Source of the DNA: Paenibacillus sp. RC67
GTDB lineage: Bacteria > Bacillota > Bacilli > Paenibacillales > NBRC-103111
Direction of reading: 5' to 3'
Assembly: GCF_030020805.1 (NCBI RefSeq)
Contig: NZ_CP125098.1
Location: forward strand, 3,867,501-3,931,500
DNA length: 64,000 bases
The notes under the pieces are model-generated. The model searched no databases. It saw only the letters and a program-made list of their open reading frames with translations, and was not told where the DNA came from. Position 1 is the first letter of the stretch. Each line of letters opens with the position of its first letter. The position numbers were made by a program, and so were the translations under genes. Shown here piece after piece: positions 35,489-43,985 of the stretch.

Positions 35489-36133
35489 ATGGCTCGAACA
35501 AGAAAATTCGTTTCATTGGTTAAAACGGCTTATTTAACTTTTGATGATGGGCCCGCCTCCTACACCAATAGGGTGATTCAAGTATTAGACCGGTTCAAGA
35601 TTAAAGCCACCTTTTTTGTTATCGGGAATGAAAGTAATGTTGGATTAAAATTAATCCGGAAGATTGTATCCAAAGGGCATGCTATAGGAAATCATACGTA
35701 TTCTCACCAGATGAACCGAATGTATAAATCTAAAGCTAACTTTTTGAAAGATTTTTATCGTATGCAGCGATTGCTCAGGAAAGTGACTGGCAAGGAGACC
35801 AAAATGTATCGGTTTCCGGGGGGAAGTAATAATATGTTAGGCAACAAGAAGGTCATCAGCTCTATTGCTAAGGTATTGGCCAAGAAAGGGTACGTATATT
35901 TTGATTGGAATATCGATTCTATGGATTCACGTAAACCTTTTCCGACGTCACGTCAAATTATACGTAACGTTTTGGAGGAAATTGGTTCAAGCCATCAAAT
36001 CATCATTCTTTTCCATGATTTTAGTCGCAATAGCGTAAAGGCCCTTCCGATTCTTATCCATGAACTGCGTAAACGTGGCTACCGTTTTGATGTTTTATCC
36101 AAAAGCTCTTACAACTATCAAATGCCGCATTAA
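35489..36133 (+). CDS. Polysaccharide deacetylase (NodB fold) with complete active site
   Basis: All five NodB motifs are present: YLTFDDGP (base and metal Asp), GNHTYSHQM (H-x-x-x-H metal ligands), RFPGGSNN, DWNIDSMD and ILFHDFSRNS. Residues 35-45 read FKIKATFFVIGN. 214 residues with no signal peptide. AGGGAGGGG precedes the ATG. Within the run of CgeB-like genes, it likely deacetylates N-acetylhexosamine units of the same coat polymer. It is the only one of the three NodB proteins here with the textbook first motif. Confidence 0.9.
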   Translation: MARTRKFVSLVKTAYLTFDDGPASYTNRVIQVLDRFKIKATFFVIGNESNVGLKLIRKIVSKGHAIGNHTYSHQMNRMYKSKANFLKDFYRMQRLLRKVTGKETKMYRFPGGSNNMLGNKKVISSIAKVLAKKGYVYFDWNIDSMDSRKPFPTSRQIIRNVLEEIGSSHQIIILFHDFSRNSVKALPILIHELRKRGYRFDVLSKSSYNYQMPH

Positions 36134-36145
36134 GGGGGGAATGAG

Positions 36146-37159
36146 TTGAGGGTATTATTTTTGGAAAGCCACCCTATGTGGATCCACGGCCTTCCCAACG
36201 GATTCCGCGACTTAGGCCATGAGGTAAAGCTGTCAGGAGTTGTAAGTAAACAAAGCTTGCAGAAAGCTATTTCCAGTTTTAGGCCTCATTTGATCATTAC
36301 TTTGGGATGGACAACAGAGCATGAAACGTATAAGCAGCACTGGGTAAGGAGTTGTGTAAAAGAGTCAGGTATACCGCATATTTATTGGGCTACAGAGGAT
36401 CCGACACACTTTCAGACATTTTCGCTCCCCTATGTGAGAACGACCAAACCAGACTTTGTGTTTACCATTTGCAGGTCTCAAGTTAAGGTATATGAAGATT
36501 TGGGAATCCCTTCTGCACATCTGGATTTTGGTTTTCACCGTGCAGTCCACCGCCAAGGTAAACCTGAAATGCGGTATCGCAGTCAGATTGCGGTAGTGGC
36601 TAATGGTTATTCGCGAATATTGAAGCTTTATCCGAATCATTACCGAATTCGTTCATTACGTACATTGATTAGGCCCATGGTAAAGGACAATATACGCATT
36701 AATTTTTGGGGAAGACAGTGGGAATCAATGAAACCGGTTCTCGGTTACGGTATACCCAAACGGTGGATTCACGGGTATTTGCCGTATCCGAAGGCGAGAA
36801 AGGTGTATAATTCCTCCAAAATTGTAATCGGACCTCAAAACCAACTGCATCAAGTTACGCAAAGGACTTATGAAATCTTAGGCTCAGGAGGCTTTCTTCT
36901 GACAAGTGACACACCGGAGATACGTCGACTTTTCTGTCCAGGTAAGCATCTGGTTGTATCCCGTTCTCCTGAGGAAACCGTGCGACTCGTTAAATACTAT
37001 TTAAACCATCCCAAGGAGAGAGAGCGGATCCGTAGGGCTGGCCACCGTGCGGTCGCAAAACATTCGTACCGGATTCGAGCAAAACAAATACTGCGTATTT
37101 TAAGGCAGAGAGGTATTCTAAAGCATAAGTATATAACTATGGCTCGTAAGAAAATATGA
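36146..37159 (+). CDS. CgeB-like glycosyltransferase
   Basis: 337 residues, third paralogue. RVLFLESHPMWIHGLPNGFRDLGH, LIITLGWTTEHE, HIYWATEDPTHFQTF, VRTTKPDFVFTICRS, AHLDFGFHRAVHR, WGRQWESM, IHGYLPYPKARKVYNS and TQRTYEILGSGGFLLTSDTPEIRRLFCPGKH. It starts at TTG 36146, with AAGGGGGGAATGA upstream, 13 bases after the deacetylase. It ends with a basic tail (KYITMARKKI). Probably arose by tandem duplication within the cluster, since sequence and order are shared with 34473. Confidence 0.9.
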   Translation: MRVLFLESHPMWIHGLPNGFRDLGHEVKLSGVVSKQSLQKAISSFRPHLIITLGWTTEHETYKQHWVRSCVKESGIPHIYWATEDPTHFQTFSLPYVRTTKPDFVFTICRSQVKVYEDLGIPSAHLDFGFHRAVHRQGKPEMRYRSQIAVVANGYSRILKLYPNHYRIRSLRTLIRPMVKDNIRINFWGRQWESMKPVLGYGIPKRWIHGYLPYPKARKVYNSSKIVIGPQNQLHQVTQRTYEILGSGGFLLTSDTPEIRRLFCPGKHLVVSRSPEETVRLVKYYLNHPKERERIRRAGHRAVAKHSYRIRAKQILRILRQRGILKHKYITMARKKI

Positions 37160-37168
37160 GGTGAAATC

Positions 37169-37780
37169 ATGCATCCTCCTGTGATTGAAAAAGTGAACAC
37201 TCCTAAACGCTGCGTAGCTGTAACCTTTAATATTGCAAACGGCACTCGTGTTCCGCTGCAAATGCTATCCCTACTCCGTAAAAATGGGATATCGAAAGCA
37301 ACCTTTTTTTTAACTGGCATGTGGGTGAAGGACCACCCAGGAATCGCACGCCTTATCCGGCGAATGGGGTTTGAAATTGCTTCTCATGGCCATCGGCATC
37401 AGAATTATTCCGAACATAGCGATGCATGGATCGAAAAAGAAGTGAAGTCCGCTCGAAACGCTATCTTTAAAGCGACAGGAGTAAGCACACAGATGATTCG
37501 TACTCCAAGTGGAGATCTAAATGAAAGGGTGATTCGTAAGCTGAAAAAGATGGATCAGACGATTGTCCATTGGGATACGGATTCCTTAGATTGGAAACTA
37601 AAGCAAACTAAGAGTATTGTAAAACGTGTTGTTCCTCACGCCCGTCCGGGATCCATAATTTTGCTTCACGCTTGCGACCCTTGGACTCAATCGCTCAAGG
37701 CCACGCCACTTATCCTGGAGGGACTGCGGAAAAGAGGTTTTAGTTTCGTCACAGTTAGCCAATTATTATCTGGGGGCTAA
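37169..37780 (+). CDS. NodB-fold protein with altered catalytic motif
   Basis: 203 residues, paralogue of the PdaB-like protein at 32757: KVNTPKRCVAVTFNIANGTRVP replaces TFDIxWGG, so both the general-base Asp and the metal Asp of motif 1 are lost (Asn and Ile). The other parts remain: GFEIASHGHRHQNYSEHS (H-x-x-x-H), IRTPSGDLNERVI, HWDTDSLDWK and IILLHACDPWTQS. It may be a non-catalytic partner or a diverged enzyme. GGTGAAATC precedes the ATG, ten bases after the CgeB-like gene. Its stop is three bases from the following GT2 start. Confidence 0.83.
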   Translation: MHPPVIEKVNTPKRCVAVTFNIANGTRVPLQMLSLLRKNGISKATFFLTGMWVKDHPGIARLIRRMGFEIASHGHRHQNYSEHSDAWIEKEVKSARNAIFKATGVSTQMIRTPSGDLNERVIRKLKKMDQTIVHWDTDSLDWKLKQTKSIVKRVVPHARPGSIILLHACDPWTQSLKATPLILEGLRKRGFSFVTVSQLLSGG

Positions 37781-37782
37781 GC

Positions 37783-38499
37783 ATGAAAGGGAAGCGCGAA
37801 ATTGACTCTGGTGTATCTGTTATTGTCAGTACGAACCGCCCGCATTATTTTGAACGCATGATCGCCAATTTTATGAGACAAACCTATGAGCCTAAAGAAC
37901 TCATTGTCATATTAAATAAAGATTCCATGTTCCTTACGAAGTACCAACGAAAAGCAGCGAAATACAATGCTTCCATATCGGTCCATCAGCTGCCCGAGAG
38001 TACCTCGCTTGGTTACTGCCTAAATTACGCAATAAACCAAGCGCGTTTTCCTATTATTTCCAGGTTTGACGATGACGACTATTATGGCGCTCGGTATTTA
38101 AAGTCCCAGTTAGAAGGATTGAAATCTTCAGGGGCCGATATTGTTGGAAAAAGGGCTTGTTATGCCTATTTAGAGGCCTCAAACAAGCTTATTCTTCGCT
38201 ATCCAAAAGAACAAAATTGTTTTGTAAAGCAAATTGCCGGAGCCACGTTTGTCTGCAGAAAAAAGCTCTTTCGAAAGATTAAGTTTCTGAATTGCACGCT
38301 TGGTGAAACTGTAGGATGGCTGCGACGAAGCCTTGCAAAAGGATATAAAATTTATTCGACTGACTGCGATCACTACGTCATTATGCGGCGCAAGAATAAA
38401 GCAAGTCATACCTGGCGAATCAGTGACCAGAAGCTGATGTCTCAAAGCAAGGGAATAGACCACAAAACGAAACGTTTCCATGCTTATTTGTTTCGTTAA
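37783..38499 (+). CDS. Glycosyltransferase family 2, spore-surface cluster
   Basis: 238 residues. VSVIVSTNRPHYFERMIANFMRQTYEPKELIVIL begins the GT-A fold; SRFDDDDYYGARYL carries the metal/UDP DxD motif; and GATFVCRKKLF is the acceptor region. The usual ED motif is replaced by LGETVGWLRRS. No membrane helix. A strongly basic protein (RRKNKAS, KTKRFHAYLFR). Starts two bases after the preceding gene's stop, so tightly coupled. Likely adds a sugar to the same coat polymer as the CgeB-like proteins. Confidence 0.88.
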   Translation: MKGKREIDSGVSVIVSTNRPHYFERMIANFMRQTYEPKELIVILNKDSMFLTKYQRKAAKYNASISVHQLPESTSLGYCLNYAINQARFPIISRFDDDDYYGARYLKSQLEGLKSSGADIVGKRACYAYLEASNKLILRYPKEQNCFVKQIAGATFVCRKKLFRKIKFLNCTLGETVGWLRRSLAKGYKIYSTDCDHYVIMRRKNKASHTWRISDQKLMSQSKGIDHKTKRFHAYLFR

Positions 38500-38508
38500 T
38501 CACCTATA

Positions 38509-39009
38509 TCACGCGAAAATATGACGCCCGATTTGCATTTTAGGATGAAGCCTGCGTATCCAGCGGCTAGTAGAGGTCTTAGGGTTGAAGAAGTAACAGC
38601 ATTTCCCGGTCGGGTCGATACCCCGAAGGGCCTCATCTGCTGCAATATACGCCTGTTTATTTGGTTCCAACCAGAAGCTTCCATCCGCTATAACAGCAAA
38701 AGCAAGCGGCTGTGTTATAACTTGCATTAAGGAATTAGGGAATTGCCGAGAATGAACTCGGTTTAGTACTACAGCACCGACGGCAACTTTTCCGCGGAAT
38801 GGCTCTCCACGAGTCTCTGAATGAATGACTCGCGCAAGAAGTTCTCGTTGTAGATTTCCAGAAGAAGTTAACAACTTTAATCTACGTATTGTCAATTCTT
38901 TGGTAGGTGAGGCATCTTTTATTCGAAAATCTTGTTGAAATGCTCTTAAGGCACTCTCTACACGAGTGTGATGATACCCTAATAGTTGTAGACGATCACG
39001 TAGTTTCAA
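38509..39009 (-). CDS. Cell-wall hydrolase, SleB/CwlJ-like (Hydrolase_2)
   Basis: The C-terminal half (residues about 60-165) is the SleB/CwlJ catalytic domain: LLARVIHSETRGEPFRGKVAVGAVVLNRVHS with the catalytic Glu (SETRGE), FPNSLMQVI, FAVIADGSFW and AADEALRGIDPTG. The N-terminal part, FQQDFRIKDASPT, is a peptidoglycan-binding-like helix pair. It has no signal peptide, unlike SleB but like CwlJ, which suits mother-cell synthesis. Start TTG 39009 is chosen because GGAGGACAT lies upstream; the open frame begins at 39057. Probably a cortex lytic enzyme used in germination or in spore-wall shaping. Confidence 0.87.
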   Translation of the reverse strand: MKLRDRLQLLGYHHTRVESALRAFQQDFRIKDASPTKELTIRRLKLLTSSGNLQRELLARVIHSETRGEPFRGKVAVGAVVLNRVHSRQFPNSLMQVITQPLAFAVIADGSFWLEPNKQAYIAADEALRGIDPTGKCCYFFNPKTSTSRWIRRLHPKMQIGRHIFA

Positions 39010-39167
39010 CTCGATGTCCTCCTTTGTCAATCTCCCCCCTAGACACAGAGGAAACAAGCTCTTTTCAAATATCGTATTCCGGAAAGAACTTATAGCTATC
39101 TGTTAATCTACCTATTTTAAATTACATTGATTTAATAGCTGGGATTATCTTGAAATGGAGTGTAGTC

Positions 39168-40259
39168 ATGACCTTTAAGAGGCCGATTATTGCTATTACC
39201 GGAAGCGCCGGTAAAACAACGACAAAAGAGATGTTAGCAGCGATCTTGCAAAGGAAATGGAAGGTCTTCAAATCTTATCAAAATGGCAACAATCTTTGGT
39301 ACACTAAGCAGTACAAAAAACAGATTAACTCCTTACATGAGGCTATCGTTTTGGAGTATGGATTGAAGAGAGCAGGTGACATTAAACGCCTTTGCCAGCT
39401 TCTCAAACCGAATATAGGAATGATTACGAATGTCGGAAGAGCTCATATTGGTAATTTCAATGGGAGGATCAAAGGCATTGCTTCCGCAAAATCTGAATTG
39501 ATACAAAATATGCCAGCGGAAGGGACACTTTATATTAATAAGGATGATGTCCATTCCAAATTATTAACCTATGGGGGATTTAAAGGAAAGATCTTATCCA
39601 TAGGGATCAAGAATAAAGCAGACTATCAGGCGACAAGGGTACAGTACACTCGAGCCGGAATGAGGTTTCAATTAAGACTAAATGGAAAGCTTCAATCATT
39701 CGCGATCCCAGTTCCTGGGTTATACAATGTATATAATGCTATATTTGCTGTTGCAGCAGCTCACCGGCTTGGATTCACAGCAAATCAGATTCAGAGCGGC
39801 CTTATGCAATTTGAGAAACCCTATGCTCGGTTAACACAACACCGATTATCGAATGGATGTTTATTGATTAATGATAGTTTCAATACCAAACCTGAGCTGC
39901 ATGCAGCTGTCGATGTGCTTCATCATTCCGGAAAGAATAGGAAGATAGCAGTTCTTGGAAGCATTGCAGATATGGGTAAGCAGAGAAGGGCTATGCATAG
40001 AGCAACAGGACGGTGGCTTGCCCGACAAAATTTAAATTACTTATATACTTTTGGCCCCCATGCCAGGAACATCGGTCTTGGAGCTATTGATGCAGGCTTT
40101 TCTTCTGCGAAAGTGTGCAATGTTACCTCTATGCGGAAGTTGAAAATAAAGCTCATGTCAGAGCTGAAGCCCGATTCCGCAATATTATTCAAAGGCGCTA
40201 CAGGTGGTAAAGTAGTGTTAATGCATCTGGTTGAGGATATTTTGAGGGAAAGAGGTTGA
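39168..40259 (+). CDS. Mur-ligase-family protein lacking the N-terminal substrate domain (MurF-like)
   Basis: Starts directly with the ATP-binding centre: FKRPIIAITGSAGKTTTKEML (P-loop GxxGKTTTK). IKPNIGMITNVGRAHIGNF is the next Mur motif, with KSELIQNMP. The hinge GLYNVYNAIFAVAAAH and the C-terminal domain (LINDSFNTKPELHAAVDVL, IAVLGSIADMG) follow. About 363 residues, against 450 for MurF, whose N-terminal UDP-muramoyl-binding domain is missing. So it probably ligates an amino acid or peptide to something other than the normal UDP-precursor. ATG 39168 (GGAGTGTAGTC upstream) is favoured over 39150. Directly behind the spore-surface cluster. Confidence 0.82.
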   Translation: MTFKRPIIAITGSAGKTTTKEMLAAILQRKWKVFKSYQNGNNLWYTKQYKKQINSLHEAIVLEYGLKRAGDIKRLCQLLKPNIGMITNVGRAHIGNFNGRIKGIASAKSELIQNMPAEGTLYINKDDVHSKLLTYGGFKGKILSIGIKNKADYQATRVQYTRAGMRFQLRLNGKLQSFAIPVPGLYNVYNAIFAVAAAHRLGFTANQIQSGLMQFEKPYARLTQHRLSNGCLLINDSFNTKPELHAAVDVLHHSGKNRKIAVLGSIADMGKQRRAMHRATGRWLARQNLNYLYTFGPHARNIGLGAIDAGFSSAKVCNVTSMRKLKIKLMSELKPDSAILFKGATGGKVVLMHLVEDILRERG

Positions 40260-40312
40260 AGCTTCTGGAAAAATCTGTTGATACTCAGCGGTAAATCGGA
40301 GGACATCTAGAA

Positions 40313-40564
40313 GTGGCCGTTCAGCGTATTGCCGGTATACTCAGGGAAGTTGTGGCGCTGGCGGAGGAGCTGATAGATCAGGTGGTTTCTATCCTAAGAG
40401 ACCGACTTTTCTTAAATCTAGAAGGAATTAAGCTGAATGGTGAAGAGCTGCACCGTACAAGAGCAGAAGCATTGCGGTGGTTATGGAAAATGAAAGTAAA
40501 CATACGCATTGCGAAGCAGTCACTTCATTTCCCGATAGAGTTGCCGGGGCTAATGGAGAGATAA
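40313..40564 (+). CDS. Unrecognised small protein (weak)
   Basis: GTG 40313 has GGAGG 12 bases upstream. The 83 residues form helices with alternating Leu/Val and charged residues (VALAEELIDQVVSILRDRL, RTRAEALRWLWKMKVNIRIAKQ). It could be a helical fragment of a larger gene. No family is recognised and the following DNA (to 41302) has no gene. Confidence 0.3.
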   Translation: MAVQRIAGILREVVALAEELIDQVVSILRDRLFLNLEGIKLNGEELHRTRAEALRWLWKMKVNIRIAKQSLHFPIELPGLMER

Positions 40565-41302
40565 GCTGAAGAGAATGGTGAGAATGCCGGGCGGGAAGGA
40601 TGTTAGACAATCACAGCGGGGGAGAAGAAGGTGCTGAACCGACAAGGTAATTCGGATGCGTCTACGCCCAAGAACGCCCAAGAAGGTCATATTCTGACGG
40701 TCTTGGGCGATCAGTACACAGACTTGTTCGTTGCTGATATTCTACAATTGTGCAAAAAATGGATAAGGAGTGGGATCAGGTTATACAAAATCTGAATGTA
40801 AGACAAACTCTCCATAATTGAAACGCACAGGTGCGAGTAAAAGAAGGAAGATGTTAATTTTGTCTGAGATAGTTGTCAGGTGACAAGAACATTATCTCAT
40901 TCCCGACAATGGTTACATAACATGGTACCAGATAATTTAGTTACAAAACTGTAATTTGATGCGCGCTTAATATGGCCGGGATACAAACCTCGGCTTACTT
41001 TCATTGCGGTTTCGGCAATGTATCCATCGGAGGACGAAGCAACAATGAAGTCGGTAAACTTTAGAAGGATAGGTAAAGAGAGTAGGGTTATACGCGGCGA
41101 AGCCAATTGCTGCAGCTGCGATTCAGTATTTAACGAGAAGGTGCATTATAGTATAGTATGGTTGACAAAAGCCATCTCTAGGGTTTTGGTCTGCGACGAT
41201 GTGTAAAAAGCTTTACGAACTCCCTCGTTTTGTTGTTTACTAGTAGGATAAGAGAAGGCGGCTGGCAGTGACGTCGGGCGTCTGTAGATGAGGGAGAGAG
41301 AC
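40565..41302. other. Gap with repeat traces
   Basis: It contains a short direct repeat (GCCCAAGAA, 40669 and 40679) facing TCTTGGGC (40700 on), and the second copy of the TTCTTGTC element (40874-40906). No gene is recognised. Short frames on either strand have no ribosome site. Confidence 0.4.
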
Positions 41303-42076
41303 ATGGCATACAAAATTGTGTTTTTTGACATCGACGGCACATTGATTAATGAAGAGAAGCAAGTTCCTCAGAGTACGCTCGAGGCGGTTAAACGGTTAAA
41401 AGAAAGCGGTGTTGAGCCGGTCATTGCGACAGGGAGAGCCCCTTATTTTATTCAGCATTTGACCGAGCAGCTTGGGATTGAATCGTATGTATGCTTGAAT
41501 GGCGGGTATGCTGTTTATCGTGGCAAGCCTGTGTATAAACGTGTGATAGATAGAACGAGCATTGAAGCGCTAGTGACACTAGCGGCAAAGCACGGTCATT
41601 CGCTTGTGTTCGAAGGGGAGCACGGGTATTTTACAGACAGAGCGGATCACTTTTTTATTACTGAATCCGTCACCTCGCTGAAGGTGAACTTGCCGGGTAT
41701 TGACCCTGATTTCTGGAAAAATAACGAGGTGTTTCAGCTGTTCCTGCATTGTGAGCAAAGCGAAGAGCACCTCTATAAGGAGCTGGTGCAGGAGCTGACG
41801 CTCATTCGTTGGCATACGAAGGCGATGGATGTGCTGCCGGCTGGCGGCTCCAAGGCGCAGGGCATTGCCGCAATGCTGAAGGAGCTTGGCCTGAAACCGG
41901 AAGAGGCGGTTGCCTTTGGCGATGGGCTGAATGATAAAGAAATGTTAGCCTATGTCGGCCTCGGTATCGCGATGGGGAACTCCCATCCGGATCTGCTTCC
42001 GTTCGCGGACAAGGTTACGACGCATGTGAATGAAGACGGTGTGAAGAACGGCTTAGTGATGGCTGGACTTATCTAA
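41303..42076 (+). CDS. Cof-type HAD-superfamily phosphatase
   Basis: 257 residues. The three HAD motifs are IVFFDIDGTLIN (nucleophile Asp), ATGRAP (motif II Thr) and, with the lysine in GGSKAQGIAAML, the metal site VAFGDGLNDKEML. A C2 cap domain lies between (VCLNGGYAVYRGKPVY to about 190), the Cof/YwpJ arrangement. Dephosphorylates sugar phosphates, FMN or PLP in relatives; substrate unknown. ATG 41303 with GAGGGAGAGAGAC upstream. Higher GC and clean coding compared with the neighbouring debris suggest a resident core gene. Confidence 0.9.
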   Translation: MAYKIVFFDIDGTLINEEKQVPQSTLEAVKRLKESGVEPVIATGRAPYFIQHLTEQLGIESYVCLNGGYAVYRGKPVYKRVIDRTSIEALVTLAAKHGHSLVFEGEHGYFTDRADHFFITESVTSLKVNLPGIDPDFWKNNEVFQLFLHCEQSEEHLYKELVQELTLIRWHTKAMDVLPAGGSKAQGIAAMLKELGLKPEEAVAFGDGLNDKEMLAYVGLGIAMGNSHPDLLPFADKVTTHVNEDGVKNGLVMAGLI

Positions 42077-42331
42077 AAATAGAGCCCCGCAGATAACCTG
42101 TTGACTGTGTAAATAAATAAATTATTAAAAACATCGCCAGGAATTTTGAGGCCACCGAAGAACTTGTGTTTTTCTGTTGAGTGATCACAAAAGACGACCA
42201 TTATATTTTGTCAAGAGTTATTGAAGAAATTACAGATCTATCTATAAAAATAATGTAGGAAGACAAGAACATATTTGCATAAGAAGCCGCGGTTTTGGTC
42301 ATACCCCTGTCAAGTAGACAGATGAAAAAAG

Positions 42332-43183
42332 CTAAGCTGCCAACGCGCACCGGTACTCTATCGGTGCACGTTGTTTTAATTTGGCTTGAAAACGGTGGTA
42401 GTTGTACTCGTAAATATATTCTTCCACGGCTTGCCGAATTGCCGCTCCTGAATTAAACTGGTTGAGGTACAACTTCTCTGTTTTGAGATGCGAAAAGAAG
42501 GATTCGATGCACGCGTTATCCAGGCAGGTTGCTTTGCGAGAGTGGCTGCCTTTAACGCCGAATGCCTCTAATCGTGTGTTGTACGCCTGAGACGTGTATT
42601 GGAAGCCCTGGTCCGAATGGAGCACGGCCTCTGAGACGTCTCTTTTTCTTGTCCACTGCGTAATCGTATCCAGCACAAGCTGGAGATCGTTACGTTCAGA
42701 CAATTGCCAAGCGACAATCTCGTTGTTGAAAAGATCTTGAATAACAGATAAGTAATGGAAATTCGTTCCATCGGAAATATAGGTAATATCCGTGACCATT
42801 TTTTGCTGCGGTGCCGTAGCATGGAATTGTCGCTTTAAACGATTTGGATACACAACAGAAGGCGTGTAGTTGGACTGTTTCCGCTTCCTACGTATGACCG
42901 ACTGGATCGATAATTCTTTCATGATCCGGCATACTTTCTTGTGATTTACTTTGTAGCCAGCCTCCCACAAGGCGGTCGTCATCCGAGGGTAGCCATAGTA
43001 GGGATGTGCAAAATGGATGGCCATCATGTGTTCCTTGATCTCATGATCCTTTTCTTGACTTGCCTTTCGCTGAGGCTGTGTGGCTCTCCATTTGTAATAA
43101 CTGGCCCGTGGTATTCCCGCAATAGCTAACAGGACTGTAATGCCGTGCTGGTGGCGCAGCTCCTCCATGATTTCATAATTCAT
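42332..43183 (-). CDS. IS3-family transposase OrfB (DDE integrase domain)
   Basis: 283 residues. It begins with a helix-turn-helix part (GIPRASYYKWRATQ) and HPYYGYPRMTTALWE. The rve integrase core has VTDITYISDGTNFHYLSVIQDLF (first Asp), LHSDQGFQYTS (second Asp) and NACIESFFSHLKTE (Glu), ending YNYHRFQAKLKQRAPIEYR. All three catalytic residues are present. It overlaps OrfA by four bases; in this family a fused OrfAB made by -1 frameshifting is the active enzyme, and a slippery A6G lies near 43225-43231. Confidence 0.93.
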   Translation of the reverse strand: MNYEIMEELRHQHGITVLLAIAGIPRASYYKWRATQPQRKASQEKDHEIKEHMMAIHFAHPYYGYPRMTTALWEAGYKVNHKKVCRIMKELSIQSVIRRKRKQSNYTPSVVYPNRLKRQFHATAPQQKMVTDITYISDGTNFHYLSVIQDLFNNEIVAWQLSERNDLQLVLDTITQWTRKRDVSEAVLHSDQGFQYTSQAYNTRLEAFGVKGSHSRKATCLDNACIESFFSHLKTEKLYLNQFNSGAAIRQAVEEYIYEYNYHRFQAKLKQRAPIEYRCALAA

Positions 43184-43533
43184 TCGTTGGGTTGGCGCTT
43201 CTCCTTTACTAGATTTGGATACCGCTTTTTTAAGTAATCCACCTGCGCCTTCAGGTAATCTCGTTCTTCCTCAATGCTTTGGAAGGACGTGCGTGGCCGC
43301 CCTTTCATTGGATTTGACTCACTTTTACGCACATCGAACGACTCTCCGTCTTGCCATTTCCTCACCCACACCTTCAGTTGAGAACAGTTACGGATCCCTT
43401 CTCGCTGAGCTACCACCTTGTAACTCGCAGAACCCTCTACATACGCTCTAACCGCCTTTAATTTGAATTCTTCTGTGTACGTTTGAAATGTTTGTCCTTT
43501 TTTAGCCATAAAAAAATCCCCTCCAAGTGGCAC
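43180..43533 (-). CDS. IS3-family transposase OrfA (helix-turn-helix)
   Basis: 117 residues: TYTEEFKLKAVRAYVEGSASYKVVAQREGI is the HTH_Tnp_1 domain; NCSQLKVWVRKWQDG and a leucine-zipper-like coiled coil (FQSIEEERDYLKAQVDYLKKRY) follow. Starts possible at 43533 or at the later ATG of MAKKGQTFQ. AGGGGAT upstream. Binds the element ends. Confidence 0.92.
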   Translation of the reverse strand: MPLGGDFFMAKKGQTFQTYTEEFKLKAVRAYVEGSASYKVVAQREGIRNCSQLKVWVRKWQDGESFDVRKSESNPMKGRPRTSFQSIEEERDYLKAQVDYLKKRYPNLVKEKRQPNE

Positions 43534-43620
43534 TCAAGCCTCCATGATAACATGAAGGTTTTTTTGAGTGTCTACTTGAAGGGGATAATACCATTTACGC
43601 GGTTTTTTATTTTTATGGAT

Positions 43621-43658
43621 ACAACTTCTTGTCCTTTTCGAAAGACAAGAAGTTGTAC
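43621..43658. repeat. Inverted repeat with TTCTTGTC arms (close to the IS)
   Basis: ACAACTTCTTGTC (43621-43633) and GACAAGAAGTTGT (43644-43656) are perfect arms with a short TTTTCGAAA-like interior. It belongs to the same arm family as the repeats at 25165, 26425 and 40874. Confidence 0.7.
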
Positions 43659-43814
43659 AGATTTCCGAAGGAGGACATAAAAATGATATGTTCTCCACAG
43701 AAGCAGAACAATACATATTTAGTGTTCACTTTTTAGGAATCCATTCACCATTGTGTCCCATAATTCGTGAAGTAGTATAGGTTCATGGGATTGAAATAGT
43801 GATCGCATTTTACT

Positions 43815-43985
43815 AATGACTTTGCTCAAACAACGGGATAGGAAAAACAATTAGTTTGTAGTCAATCGAACGAATGATTCGGCTGACTTCATTACGCTCC
43901 CTCAATATGATGTAGTTTTCACACTCTAGCTCATGAATTCGCAGGATTTCACCTTTAGTTATTTGAGAGATAAGAGAAACAGAGC
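43815..43985 (-). other. Unidentified coding fragment
   Basis: Minus strand reads LISQITKGEILRIHELECENYIILRERNEVSRIIRSIDYKLIVFP, ending FEQSH and a stop at 43816. It is protein-like, but has no start and no recognised family. The right end lies at the boundary with the IS110-related sequence, so it was probably truncated by that insertion. Confidence 0.35.

Larger units (their letters stand above)
42304..43584 (-). mobile_element. Complete IS3-family insertion sequence with 3-bp target duplication
   Basis: Ends: CCCCTGTCAAGTAGACA (42304 on, reading inward) and, from 43584 on the other strand, CCCCTTCAAGTAGACA, so imperfect terminal inverted repeats of about 16 bases. Both ends are flanked by ATA (42301-42303 and 43585-43587), the usual short duplication of IS3 elements. 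It encodes overlapping OrfA and OrfB. About 1281 bases. It appears intact and recent. Confidence 0.85.

Noticed and set aside
40565..41302. tRNA or small RNA in the gap before the phosphatase gene
   Set aside because: No cloverleaf arms or conserved TTCGA-type loop found by eye; only short inverted repeats.
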